64,000 nucleotides of DNA from Enoplosus armatus (taxonomy: Eukaryota > Chordata > Actinopteri > Centrarchiformes > Enoplosidae), in assembly GCF_043641665.1 (NCBI RefSeq), contig NC_092180.1, positions 9,913,891 through 9,977,890 of the forward strand. The letters run 5' to 3'. This document shows positions 13,333 through 24,972 of the stretch, one piece after another. The translations under genes and the position numbers were made by a program. Under the pieces are notes generated by a model. That model was not told the origin of the DNA. It searched no databases and worked only from the letters and a program-made list of their open reading frames with translations. The first letter of the stretch is position 1. Each line of letters opens with the position of its first letter.

Positions 13333-16300
13333 TTCGCCCAACCCCCTTCATATCACATTTTACAAATATTCCATGATGCGAAGACTCTATGACCCTGATG
13401 TGCAACGTGTTGGTGTGTGTGAAAGTGTTGGCAGGCGGGGGTTGGTGGTGTGTGGAATGCATTTACTGTATCACAGTGTGAGTGCGTTTTAATGCAGTAC
13501 GTCTTTGCACATACAGACAAGAATGCACACATGTGTCTGTCCTGAAACTTCAGAGGACATTTTTAGGATAAAGAGTACAGCGTAAAACATTGAAACATGC
13601 TCTGCCCATATTTGCACGTCAACTCTGCAGTGGAAGTGCCTCCTGGTGACTATGATGTATTACATGTCACAGGGATACATTCCCGCAGAATACTAATGCA
13701 AGCATCTGTGAAAATTGTAGCAGTATTTGTGGGCTGGTGAATTTCTATCAACTTTTGGTAAAAAGAGAGGTTTCCTCATGTATTTTACTTGAGCGATTTA
13801 GGTTTCATGCTATCTGAGAAGTTAGATTGGTTGGGTCACATTCATTTCACCTTGCTTTGGAGTAAGTAAGGTGATTGTGAGAGTAAAGCTGGGGTTTAGG
13901 GTTTTGCAGATGTGAAAGACTGGAGAAGGCTACAAAATAATAGTGATACAAAGGCTGGAATTTGATGTTAAAAAGGAGCCTATGGTTCTGTCCAGCCTGT
14001 AATTTATTCCGTCTCCGCTGTGAACAGCCTCAGAAGGACACTGAGAGGATTTGTGGTGATGGGAGGTCTTAAACTCTGTCTGACCCTCAAACCCACCTGA
14101 GAAGGCTCATTGAGTGTTTTTACATTAGATATGCAACTTGTGTTGTATGTTGTTAATGGTGGTGGGGTATTAATCATGGTGGAGCAACAGAAAGAGGTGG
14201 GAGTGCAGTGAAGGATAAGGGAAGACTGGGATCTGCCAGTCTAGTGATTTGCTGCACGTGTTAGCTGTTGTCAGAACAAGGCAGAATTTACGGGCATCAT
14301 GAGTATACCTTATTGTCTGCTGCCATCAGCTGAGTGGCCATTAGAGGACTTACAGGGGCCATTCACATTGTAATGATAAACAATGAAAGCTATTCATCAT
14401 TCACAAAAGGCAGAGAAAATCAGTGGTAAATATTTGTAGATTTTTGTTTTGATAGAAATATGCTATCAAGCATCAAATTTACAACAAAAACGGAACAGCT
14501 GAAAAGTCAATATACAAAACAGAGCTGTTTGGTGTAAATTGCATCGGTTCCTGGTCACAATTTCATAATTTCATACACAATAAAATAGGCCTGCAGATGA
14601 AATGAGGTCCTTAATTAAATGCCTCTACAGATGAATGCTATTCTGCATCCTAAAAAAGACACCAAAGCAAACCACATAAGATAATAATGGGCTTTAATGT
14701 ATAAAATGTTGTATTGGTTTTACTCATCTTACTACTTAAAGCTAAAACTGAAACTTAGAATACACATGAAAAGAAACAAAAACAAAAAGAAAATGAAGAA
14801 AAGATCTTCCTACACAACATAGCAGAAATTTCTGGTGGACACTAAAAACGAATGAATACGTCAACCACTTGATGCTCAATGATGCTCGTAAATTAGCTAA
14901 CAATGTTTATATTAGTTTTAACAGTCTGATTGCATCTGAATCCAATATCATTGCAGATATTGGCTATGATATTATGTTATAACTTAGTTCATTTAGTACG
15001 ATTAGTGGAACAGGGTGAAACTGTTGCGAGAATGTGTATCACGTTGCCACATGCTCTTGCATGAGTGACTTTGTGCACATGCAACATGAAACAAACTGGG
15101 CTAGGTAAACAAGATTAAGTGCAGGATACAATGGCTCCATTGTTGGTATTTTGTGGAGCCCAGCAACAGTTTTCCAAATGAATTGTGAATCGGCAGTGAT
15201 GCTGTCCTTGTTACTTAAATATTTTACCATTATAGCTGCAGCTTTGTGCATGTGTGATGTTAAACAGCTTGTTGGTTATGGTTATAATTAACGTATCTCC
15301 CTTCTTCCCTTCTAACACTCCTACCATCCTGGCATTTGGGCTTGTGTAAGAAATATCAGACTACGTTGTGGCATTTTTAACAGTTATTTGATGTTTTGTG
15401 TAGTTTCAGATGCTTTGCAGTACTGCACACTATATACTGTACCTACTGTATATTGCTTATATAATTATAAAAAAACAAGATTCTAGATCAAGTTTCCTGC
15501 AGCTTTAACCCATCAAAAGGTTAATTTCAAACACCACTGTGGGAGTCTGACTGTCACTCAAGAGGAGAGTTAGTCATCACTAGTGATGTGGCTTTAGAGC
15601 AATCAGTGTGGATTAGAATTTGCTAATTGAACTGGCTTAGATGTCGTCTTTACAGTCTAATTCAGGTCAGATTGCAACCTGCCTCTCTTCTGGGCTTCAG
15701 GGCATCTGTGGCTAATCAATGCCATGACCTCCGAGAAATGAGCCTGTCTTTGCAGCAGTTGGCATACACCAAACTGTGGCTTGTATTTTCCTCTTTGTCA
15801 CTGATGGAGCATTGGGTAAATTAAGCACTGGGGATAGTTTGAACTTGGAAATGTATGCATTTTTTAAATATAGAAATGCACATATAACAGCTAATATCAA
15901 TACATAAAAGGAATATAGAGTATCAAAAAAATACAGTATTGCAGGACATGAGAGCAATAGTGAAACAGTCTACATTATCGAGTACAGAAGAAAACTAGAT
16001 TTGATTAAATAGTTATAAGAAAAATCACGGTTGCCACCCTTGATATGCTACAATTTCCATAAAAGGAATGGTAAGTCAGTAGAGCCAGCAGGAACCGTGG
16101 TGGACTGGTGAGTGTGTGGGCTGTTTGGATGTGTCACGAGCTAACAGTCTTATAATCTGACCAACTTGGTCCGTGAATTGACTGTGACTGTGAGGTTATA
16201 CTGGCCCAATTTCACATTTTCTGTGTTAGACTAGTAGAAGTGTACAATAATATGAATATACACACCATTTCATGTGCACCACTGATATTTCTGTAGACAC

Positions 16301-16648
16301 ATACTGGGTGGGGACAAAAGTGTGTCTCCAAGACCAGGTTTTCTTTCATGTGATTAAACGCCCGAAAAAGAGGATTTTTAATAAAATAAAGTGTTTATTT
16401 ATTCCAGTTACAATAATGTAAATAACATTTTCACAAGTTTGCAGCTAATGTAGAAGATGGTAATGGGGCAGGTAGAAAGACTAGACTAAATACAGATATG
16501 ACAAGGTTTGCAATGGATGACACTGTTTATAGGAAACAGCATTTGTTTACCTATGTTGACATGCCAAAAAATCTAAAGCAGCAGTCCCTATAGATTATCT
16601 TACACACCACAATATGAAAGTGTGGGGAAAGAACAACCCTGACCATTT

Positions 16649-17345
16649 TTTTGTTTGCCGACTACACCACCATCATCGGCCGAATTACAAACAATGATGA
16701 GACTTCTTATCGGGAGGAAATCAACAATCTTGCAGTGTGGTGCACAGGAAACAACCTACTGCTCAACGTCAGCAAAAACCAAGGAAAAAAGGAGGAGAAG
16801 GCACACACCACTGTTTATGTCAGTGGAACTGAGGTGGAGCAGATGAACAGTTTCAGGTTCCTGGGAATCAGAATCACAAAGAACCTGTCATGGTCATCTC
16901 CTATATCCACCCGGTTAAGAAAGCTCAGAAACGGCAATAAGTAAAACTACTTAAGGAAACTTAAGAGAGCAAAATTCCCGTGCCAAGTTCTTGTCAACTT
17001 TTACAGAGGTGCAATAGAAAGCATTCTGACTTGAAAGATTAGAGATTCGCATAGGATGTGCAAGGTGCTTGCGTCGACTCCAAAGTGAGTCTAAGAGACA
17101 ATACCCACCCCAGCCAGAGCCTGTTCACCCTGCTGCTGTCTGGTACCACCAGGCTCCAGAGCAGCTTCTTTCCCCAGGCCGTGAGACTTTTAAATTCATC
17201 CCCCTCACTCAGTCAAAATGTATAGTTGTTTTGTTATGTTTTTTCTCTGTGTTGTTTGTGTGTGTGTGTAGCATAAAGGGACTACAAACTTAAATTTTGT
17301 TATACATCCTGTGTTGTAAAATGACCATTAAATGAACCCTTGAAC
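16649..17345 (+). mobile_element. 5'-truncated L2/CR1-type LINE, reverse transcriptase remnant
   Basis: From 16651 the frame reads through the end of the reverse transcriptase palm and the thumb region: FADYTTIIGRITNNDE, then NLAVWCTGNNLLLNVSK, then FRFLGIRITKNLSWS. The family normally has FADD at the catalytic site; here the second aspartate codon is TAC (Tyr), so this copy is dead. The frame meets TAA at 16942, yet family-like sequence (YLRKLKRAKFPCQVLVNFYRG) resumes at once and stops at 17032, suggesting compensating small indels. Part of the post-RT region is missing before a SLFTLL-like remnant around 17120. The 3' end carries AATGAACCCTTGAACCC, a short repeated tail typical of L2-type elements. 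The protein would have copied its own RNA at nicked genomic DNA. I saw no clear target duplication. Confidence 0.85.
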
Positions 17346-20300
17346 CCTTTGCTTTTCTTTGAGCCTTCTTTGACTGGGGCAAAAAACATCAAATTTGTCC
17401 TGAGGGTTGCACGTGATTAATGGCCGTGACATCATTAAAATTTGAAGGGCTCCCCTTCTTTCCTTTGGAACATGAATGTGCTCAAACTGTCATGGCACTC
17501 TACCTACAGTATATCTGTCTGTTGGATTATAAGATATCGACTGACATTTTAGCCTGAGATTGATACAGGGGAATGCTCATTGAGGTTCCAAAAACGGAAA
17601 GGGTTCATTCTCTGGGGAACATGTGGTTGGTAAATGTCATGGAACCTGCCCGATTGATTAATATATTTACTGTGAACAAGCCACAAATCTGACCTGATGA
17701 TGGCCACATAGGAAAGGATGCCACCACCACATTAACATTAAATGAATACTGAATGGATAACCAAATTTAAAAACCAGCCAAAGTGTGCATAATGTAAAAA
17801 TGCAGTTTTTTAAATTAATTTTATTTGGTTTTATATAAGACTGATCTATGAACCCTTTATGTCATTTAGTAGAGAGTTCCACTGAGTGGTTCCATCTGTC
17901 TAAATTTTAGCCTTTTTTCAGCAGCCACATATTTACATCAGTTGAGTCTCCAACATATCACACTGGCAGAGTACAGTCTGCTTGTATGAGTGGGTGAGAG
18001 CATCTGCACATGTATCATATGAACTAGTATTGTTTTGGCTTACTGGACCATTGGACCAAAACTGGTTCCTTATCCCATTGGGGTTTCATGTTTTTGCTTT
18101 CTGTATATTTGTATTTGTATTTGCATATTCATTTTCTACACCTATGATGATCTTGTCTGTCCTTTAGATTTTGTTCTGAGCAGTATAATATATAATATAA
18201 GAAATAAAATATGGTTTTGGCTTAGTATATTTGGCTTAGGATAATGCACCCCATCCTAATTATCCAACGGAACCATAATTATCTTGTAATTATAAAGTGG
18301 CACAATGTCATGTTTTTTTTTACTTTTCTCTGCGATTAAATCATAGAGAAAACAAGCTCAAGGAGACACTGTTGCCATGTGCTATAAGCCATTTCTATTA
18401 TGGAAATAACACAAAGTAGTAGAAGGCTCAAATTCACATTAGTGAAAACAACTCCAACGTTTCAGGCAGAAAAGTAGAGAAGTGACCCCCTGGCAAGGTG
18501 ACATCCTGACTTTTACCCTCCCTCGATAGCCCGGGATGAGGAGGGAGTGGGACACAACAAGCCTTTCAGCCACAGCCAAGGTTTTGATGTCCTGAGCCAA
18601 ACACTGCTGCTTACTAAAGATAGAAGGCTCTTATCAATTAGTGGCTGAAGACACCCCACTCTCAGCACCTTGGTCAGATAATTTGCCCTTGTGCTGGGCG
18701 ATTGGATTCCCACCTCCCTATTTGTCTGCCCCTCCTACTGTCCTTCACAGTTTGGCATAAACACTGTGCTGTCTCTCTCCCAGCTCCTCTTGGATACAAG
18801 AGGTAACCATAAGTATATGGACACAATAGAGACACAGCAGAAATTCGAGTTGTTAGTGGAGGATGAACATCTTGGTAAAATACACATACTTAGGTCAATA
18901 TGGGAGTATGAGTGGTTGTTTTCAACATTTTATGATTCTGTTGAACTTGCTAGTCTTCTCTCTTATCTTCTAACATAACAGCTATAAAAAAAATCTTGTC
19001 CTGTCTTCATGCAAATGAAAATGTAATATCTAAATATTTTAGAAGATACAGTGGATAGATTCCTTTCTGCTAAAGATCCATCCATTGAAGAGGCTTTTGC
19101 AGTGTTTGAATAACAAATCCTTAGAGAATGAAGTTTTCATGTTCTCTTACTGCTTTAATAAACATCAGAGCCTGTACTGTTGGCAACTTCACTCAGCTGC
19201 GGCACTGTTCATCCAAAACCTATCCTTTATTAGGAGTACAAATTCAATCCACTGCCTTGAAAGATTTATAGATTCATGCAAGTTTTACGCCACTGGGAGC
19301 GCTAATGGCTTTTAGTGCTAGGGCCCCAAGGAGTCATTGTGCATGAAAACCAGAAAACGCAGAGCAGCACTTAAGCTTACCGCAATGTCAGGTTTCTGTC
19401 GAAAAAGATGCAGTTGACTTGGAATACTGGTTCCAACCAGTGGGTTTTGAATGTGAAAAGACAGGGTCTTCAGCCATCAGGACATACTTAGGCTTGAGTT
19501 GCTTGCTATCTCTTCTTTTGTATGACAGGGAATGAAAATGTGATGTTTATTTCTGTAGAAAATGTTCACATTCCTGAAATATTTATTTATGTAAAAATAT
19601 ACTATTCAGTTTTAATAATGAATGTTGAACATGTATTATTTCAGTGCTTGTAAGATTCCATCTCTGACTGTGATAGTATTTTATATAGTGTTGTGTACCA
19701 TATTCTAAGCTGCTACAAATTCATAATTTAAATTTAATTTAAATAAAAAAATAAAAATGTGCCATTCGTTACTTGGTTAGCATGTGTTGTGTGCTACATA
19801 GGACACTTGAGAGAGAGATGAGAAAGAGCTAAATGTCTTTCTAAGAAGATGCAAGTCAGACATGCACCACTAGAACCTGGAGCACCCAATAAATCAACCA
19901 GCATCTTCTGCCACAAACCTGTCAACCTATTAGGGATAGACAACTGTGAAGACAGAAGGTGTGTATGGTCGAGATGTGGCTGGGGAATTTGAGAGAAAAT
20001 ATCAGATAGCAAGGGGACGCTGGAAGGGTTGGACACACATGACAAGAAAATAAAAAAAAATAAAAAAACAAGATTCTCTTTTAGCCAGTTACTACCTGAG
20101 TGCTGAGTGAAGTTGTATACAAGTCTAAAGGAAGCCTGGACATGGAATAAAAAATGCCACCGCTTACTATCAATAATTCAATAGATTGCAATGGCACAAA
20201 AATAACAGTCGTAAAAAGCAGTGGCGTTGGACCTGACATCCCAGAGTAGTTGTGTGTTATCATGTTTGAATGTTGTTGACTTGTAGTATGTCAGTCAGAG

Positions 20301-22081
20301 TGGCTCCACAAAGACACGTTTTTGAAAACCATGTTTTTCCCTTCCTCGTCCCCTTAACCTTTTGTTTTAGTGTATTCACACACTGCCTTACTGAACAGTG
20401 CCTATTCTGGAGGGATATGTCAGCTCATTGCTTGTTTCTGTATAACAGATACCATATTGATTGATTGATTGATTTCTTTTATTTTTGTGTCATGCACACA
20501 AGGTGCCCAACTCTCATGGGTTTACAAGACACCAATACAATACATCTCTGTCCTGGGATTCAAAAGTCCTCTGAGTCCTTTTTGCAAGTAAAAAATAGAA
20601 TGAAGTTACAGTTTACATCCATATCTGTCCAGACTCATATGATATATGTAGCGAATACTTGGAAGGAATTGAATAAAAAGTATAAAGTGTATTTCTTGGC
20701 TAAATGGAAGTTATCACCATATTGATAATACATATGTATGATTCCAGTGATACAGTACATGGTTGAAATAAACAATGAAGGATTATCATAGATGTATTGG
20801 CTAAAAGGGTACACATGTAGTTGATTACTATGTAAAGATGGATTCTTATAGAGCATAGCTACACAAAATGTGGTGTTTCTGTTTTCTCGTGGCATTTCAC
20901 TGGATTAGATTAGCTAGTCCATATGTCCAATATGTGGTTTGCAGTCACGTTATTGTGATGACGCTCAAAATTCAGAATGAGGCAGGAAGTGAAAGGCAGA
21001 TTAGACAAGATGGAGGAAAGCCCGTACTGTGGTAGTTATTGTTTACTCATTGTATCAAGCCAGTCAATATGTGTGTGAAATCTGGAATCGCCCACTTCAT
21101 TCTTAAATTATGGCTAAAAACCTATTTTGAGGTCACAATGACCTTTGACCTTACTTTGACTCCATATGTATGTCACTGCAATTAAGTGGTCCCACACATG
21201 CACATTCTCACACGTACACACCAAATAAAAGTACAAATGTCACATACCAGCAAGTGGCTTGGTAGCAAAAAAGTAGATGCCTCTTCACTTGCACCATAAT
21301 AACATGTTATATGTATTTTCATTTAAGTTAAACCTATCTATTCACCCGTTCCACCTCTATTATTTAGAACAAAATTTTTATCAATTATACTCCCTCATTT
21401 CTGACACTGGGGCTACAATTTTTTGATCAAAACAAAGAGGAATTACTTTCTACATGTCTATCGGGGCAGTACATTTGAGCTGTCAGTCCTTCATTCATCC
21501 TCAAACATTAGTTTCAGTTTGCCATATCCTGCTATTGTCTGTTTCTGCTTTTACTCCCTCCACCGCCTGGTCTCCTCCTGTTCTTTACATGAGGTATACA
21601 GTACTTTGATAACATAATACTAGCATGGCACATCAGCTTGATAGATGAGAAAATGAATGAGATGATCTGGATGATCAACCAGTATGGATTAGTTGGGAAA
21701 TTAAATTAGATCACTGATGAAAAAAAACTACTACATTTTTTTTTGTTATCAACAAAGTGAGACTTAGGAGGCTGAGAAGAACTTACATTTGGAGTTGATT
21801 TGTTTGTGTCCACTGGCCCTGTAAGACTGTATTATCATGCATCAAGGCAAATAAGATGCACAGTCAGTAGCTTTAGTGGAGTAATTAATGAAGCAGTTTA
21901 TAAGATTTAGGTTAGAATCAATCGGTTTGATGGAAAACTATTGGGAGATACAGTCCAGGTTGGAAGTGGATAGAGTTGTATTTACTGCAGGCTTTACATC
22001 TTAACATACATTATGGTCAAGAATGCAACAGGCTGCCACAGTATCATTCAAAGAGTTTTTGATTCAATTGTGATTCTATAA
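17346..22081. other. Non-coding DNA, no gene seen
   Basis: No exon, transposon protein or RNA gene was recognised. The stretch around 18490-18730 is somewhat less AT-rich but has no convincing frame or splice context. Runs of A with interspersed T near 19740 and 20050 are simple sequence. Confidence 0.55.
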
Positions 22082-22850
22082 TAGCCTGATATCAGACAGA
22101 ACTGTCAACTCGTTTCACTCCATTTTCATCTTCAGTCTGACATTGCCTTCACTGTAACTGATTTCCGTGGGGGAGGGGGATTCGATTTTCCTTAACCAAT
22201 CAATAGAGACCAACGTATCTACCTGAATCTTGACAACAGCTTTACAATGGCGTTAGTCCCGCCCATGATGCTGATTGGCTAATCCTTAGTCCCCCGCGGC
22301 TCTTATTTGTTCGATCTCTTTTCAGCCGAGAAACCGCTGTTTCATGCCAGACCAGAAGCAGTCAACTCGGTTCAAAGGTCTGGATTCAAGCAAATTCTAT
22401 AAAAACCTACAAACCTTAATTGGTAACAACATTGAATTTGTTTTACTTTGTACCCTTGAAGTAAAATTACAGATGTTCTCTTACAGCAGTCAAAATTTTT
22501 TTTAAAGACATTAAAATTGTATTCGCGAAAGTGATTCACGTAATGCGCCGTTACGAATTTTCATAAACAAGCAATATGGCTGCCGCTGATGTGGAACGTT
22601 CTGTTGAATCCGCTAATGTGTCAGTATTAAACAAACTGGACAGTTTATTTTCTCTAAAAGAAGAACAAACAAGTGCACTTAAAGCTTTTGTTGATAAGAA
22701 AGATTTGTCAGCGCTACATCACATCGTTGCTCTGATTGGTTGTGGGTCAATCCAGTGGCATCCAGAGGCATTTTGGTTTGGAAATCAAAAATTAACCGAG
22801 AGGTTTCAGACTAATTCACATCTGCGAATTGGTCTGGCAATGTCAGGCTA
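22082..22850 (+). mobile_element. DNA-transposon-like element with inverted ends, carrying a helicase exon
   Basis: The left end TAGCCTGATATCAGAC and the complement of the right end, TAGCCTGACATTGCCAGAC, form imperfect terminal inverted repeats (first eight bases identical). The element is flanked by TAA at 22079-22081 and 22851-22853, fitting a 3-bp target duplication. The interior holds CCAAT-type motifs (GATTGGCTAATC near 22273), a short leader and the first coding exon of a RecQ-like helicase, directly joined to sequence resembling the right end of common teleost short elements. It looks like an internally deleted copy of a larger autonomous element. A 3-bp duplication fits PIF/Harbinger (TWA) and also Academ, one branch of which is reported to carry a helicase; I cannot decide between them from sequence alone. 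Confidence 0.6.
22576..22716 (+). pseudogene. N-terminal fragment of a RecQ-like helicase
   Basis: An ATG at 22576 opens 47 codons that look like a genuine start: an alanine/glutamate-rich leader, then LDSLFSLKEEQTSALKAFV, which matches the F-x-L-K-x-E-Q (motif 0) segment before the Walker A loop in RecQ-family superfamily 2 helicases. The match ends at KKDLSAL, just where the Walker A motif should begin. From there the frame runs into the terminal sequence of the surrounding element and past its right end, staying open by chance to 22986. With no ATP-binding or helicase core the product could not unwind DNA. The assignment rests on about 25 informative residues. Confidence 0.55.
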
Positions 22851-22853
22851 TAA

Positions 22854-24816
22854 AATTGCTGTAGAACATAAAGATTTCCTGGGGTGCAGTCCAATTATAA
22901 CAAGTCCTTGTCTCCTAACGAGTGCATATAGAAGTTCCACATATATTATCTTTTATACTTTTATGCTTTTTATGTTGGTGAAATGATTCTGTTCATTCCA
23001 GTGTGCTATTATAATCAATTTTGAGAGACTTGAAACTTGCTTGAAATAGGTAATGTGAACTACATGCTGACTTGTGATCACACAAGTCTCAAAAATAAGA
23101 TAATATCAACAGTGAGGTTGGTTGCAGTTGTATACTTATATTCTATATCATTTACCCAACTGATTTATATATTTTGTTGCCACTGCAATGATAAATCAAC
23201 AGTTTATTCCTACATTAAGTACTGTCACCTTTGTCTGTTGATATTTGTGTGATTATTTATTACAAACTCTACCTCCTCCTGGGGACACTCATTACTGGAT
23301 CAACGATCTCCTGTGTTACTACTGAAGACGCGGGAAAGTAAGTTGAACCTTTTTTATTTGCTAGCCTCTTGGTTCGGCATGAAACTGACACTGGCCACAT
23401 GAACATGGTAGTGCAATGTTGCTTGTTATTTTCTCAGACCCAGGTATGTATTCAGATTTTAAGGACAATTCTTGTAGGATATTTCATAATAAACTCTTTC
23501 CCCCAGAGTGTGAGTTAAAGTAATTATTCTTCATACTGGATCACGCCCCTTCAACATGGGGAGGGATGGGGATGGAGTCAGTAACATTCATGGAATTGTT
23601 ACATTGTTGTCAGAAATGTTAGGCTCAATGATGGCATACTGTAACTGAACTGTTTAAAAATATTTTACCATTCCCTAAATGAAGTAAGTAGATACATCAT
23701 TGCCTGCTTATGCTAAGTAATGAGTATTTGATTCTATTCCAAAACTGCACACACATCACACAACTCAATACACTGTGCAGCTCAACTATACTAACATCAC
23801 ATAACTGTTCACTTTGTATGAATAACAGTGAGGTCCCATGTGACGTTCAGGGGCTTGGGAAAGCAGATGGTGTTCAATAAAGTTTTACTCAGAACAGGAG
23901 CAGCCTCATTATAAGAAACACTTACAGCAGTATCATTATAACAACCAAGACAAGATAGATAATTTTGGAAATGTATCTGCACTTTTGGGTTTTTGTTTCT
24001 TTTCTTCAAACAGTTGCCTTACTCACTATGCTGCATCAGCTATAAGGAATGGGATGCCATATCATGGAAGACGAACAGACTGCTGTCAGATATTAACCTC
24101 ACAGTCACTTTCACAGGAAGATGGGAAGGAAACAGAAGCAAGACAAATCCAAACTAAATACTAAATTAAAAGTTGCGTTTTTTCTTAATTGACAGGTGAG
24201 AGGCACGTCATGACATCCTGACATTCCAAAAAGGCTTGTAGAACAGTGCTCAATATGAACACTGAGCAAATAGATATTTTACAAACAGATCCATCGCTGA
24301 TACTGAAAAACAAAGACTTCACCACAAAAAGCTAAAAGCACTGAAGCTCTTTAAATTGACATTTTGTGACATGAAGTCAGAAAAGTGCCATGAAGTGGAT
24401 TACACAAGGATGTAAAGTCTGAGTTTTGGATTCTCTTTAAATGTTAGTACATGGTTTACTAGAAGTGAGCACACATATTTTAGTACTTTATTAAAGATTG
24501 AGGGAAGGAGACACAGCTGCAGATGTAGTTTGGGTAAAAGTGGGGGTAAAAGACTAGTGGGTGAGCATGTGGATTAACAGCTGTAGAAATAGAAATGTAC
24601 ATTGAGATTTTATCACCAGTTATTCCTTTGAACAATTGTTGGACCACCACCCTATTGTTGACTGGGTGCAGTGACACAGGTCCACAGTCCTGTTGGGGTT
24701 GCCAGGTTTGCCACATTGTAATGCTATGGGGAACCAAACAAATATGAATCTGTATTGGTAACTGTATTGTATCTGTATTGGTAAGCTAAATTAAACATGT
24801 TTTTCATTTTTGGAGT
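22854..24816. other. Non-coding DNA, no gene seen
   Basis: Nothing recognisable. A weak partial match between GGCATGAAAC near 23377 and the complement of sequence near 22341 was noticed, but it is too short and gapped to define element ends. Confidence 0.5.
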
Positions 24817-24972
24817 AGCTAGCCGAGCAGTTTCTCTCTGCTTCCAGTTCAAATTGTGCTAAGCTAGGCATACGTCCCAAACCTATCTCTGTACTGGACC
24901 GACAGAGATGAAACTGATATGGATCTCCTCATCTAAAGGCTGGGTAAATCAACAAAGAAGCGTTTCCTAAAT
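24817..24972 (+). repeat. Family A teleost repeat, copy 2 (partial)
   Basis: Shares the ordered blocks AGCTAGCCGAGCAGTTTC, CTGCTTCCAG, GTGCTAAGCTA, GAGATGAAACTGATA and GAAGCGTTTCC with the copy at 10871. The left half of the family is missing or too diverged to see. Confidence 0.7.

Larger units (their letters stand above)
11166..16640. other. Non-coding DNA, no gene seen
   Basis: Apart from the microsatellites, a possible conserved block near 11600-11740 and a palindrome at 12537, nothing recognisable is present. The longest open frames (about 100-116 codons around 12290-13118) have low-complexity, cysteine- and histidine-scattered translations with no domain and look like chance frames. 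Confidence 0.55.

Noticed and set aside
22337..23390. Inverted similarity between TTTCATGCCAGACC near 22340 and GGTTCGGCATGAAAC near 23371 as transposon ends
   Set aside because: Only about 12 of 14 bases match, without consistent extension or flanking duplications; the TAGCCTGA ends at 22082 and 22850 are better supported.
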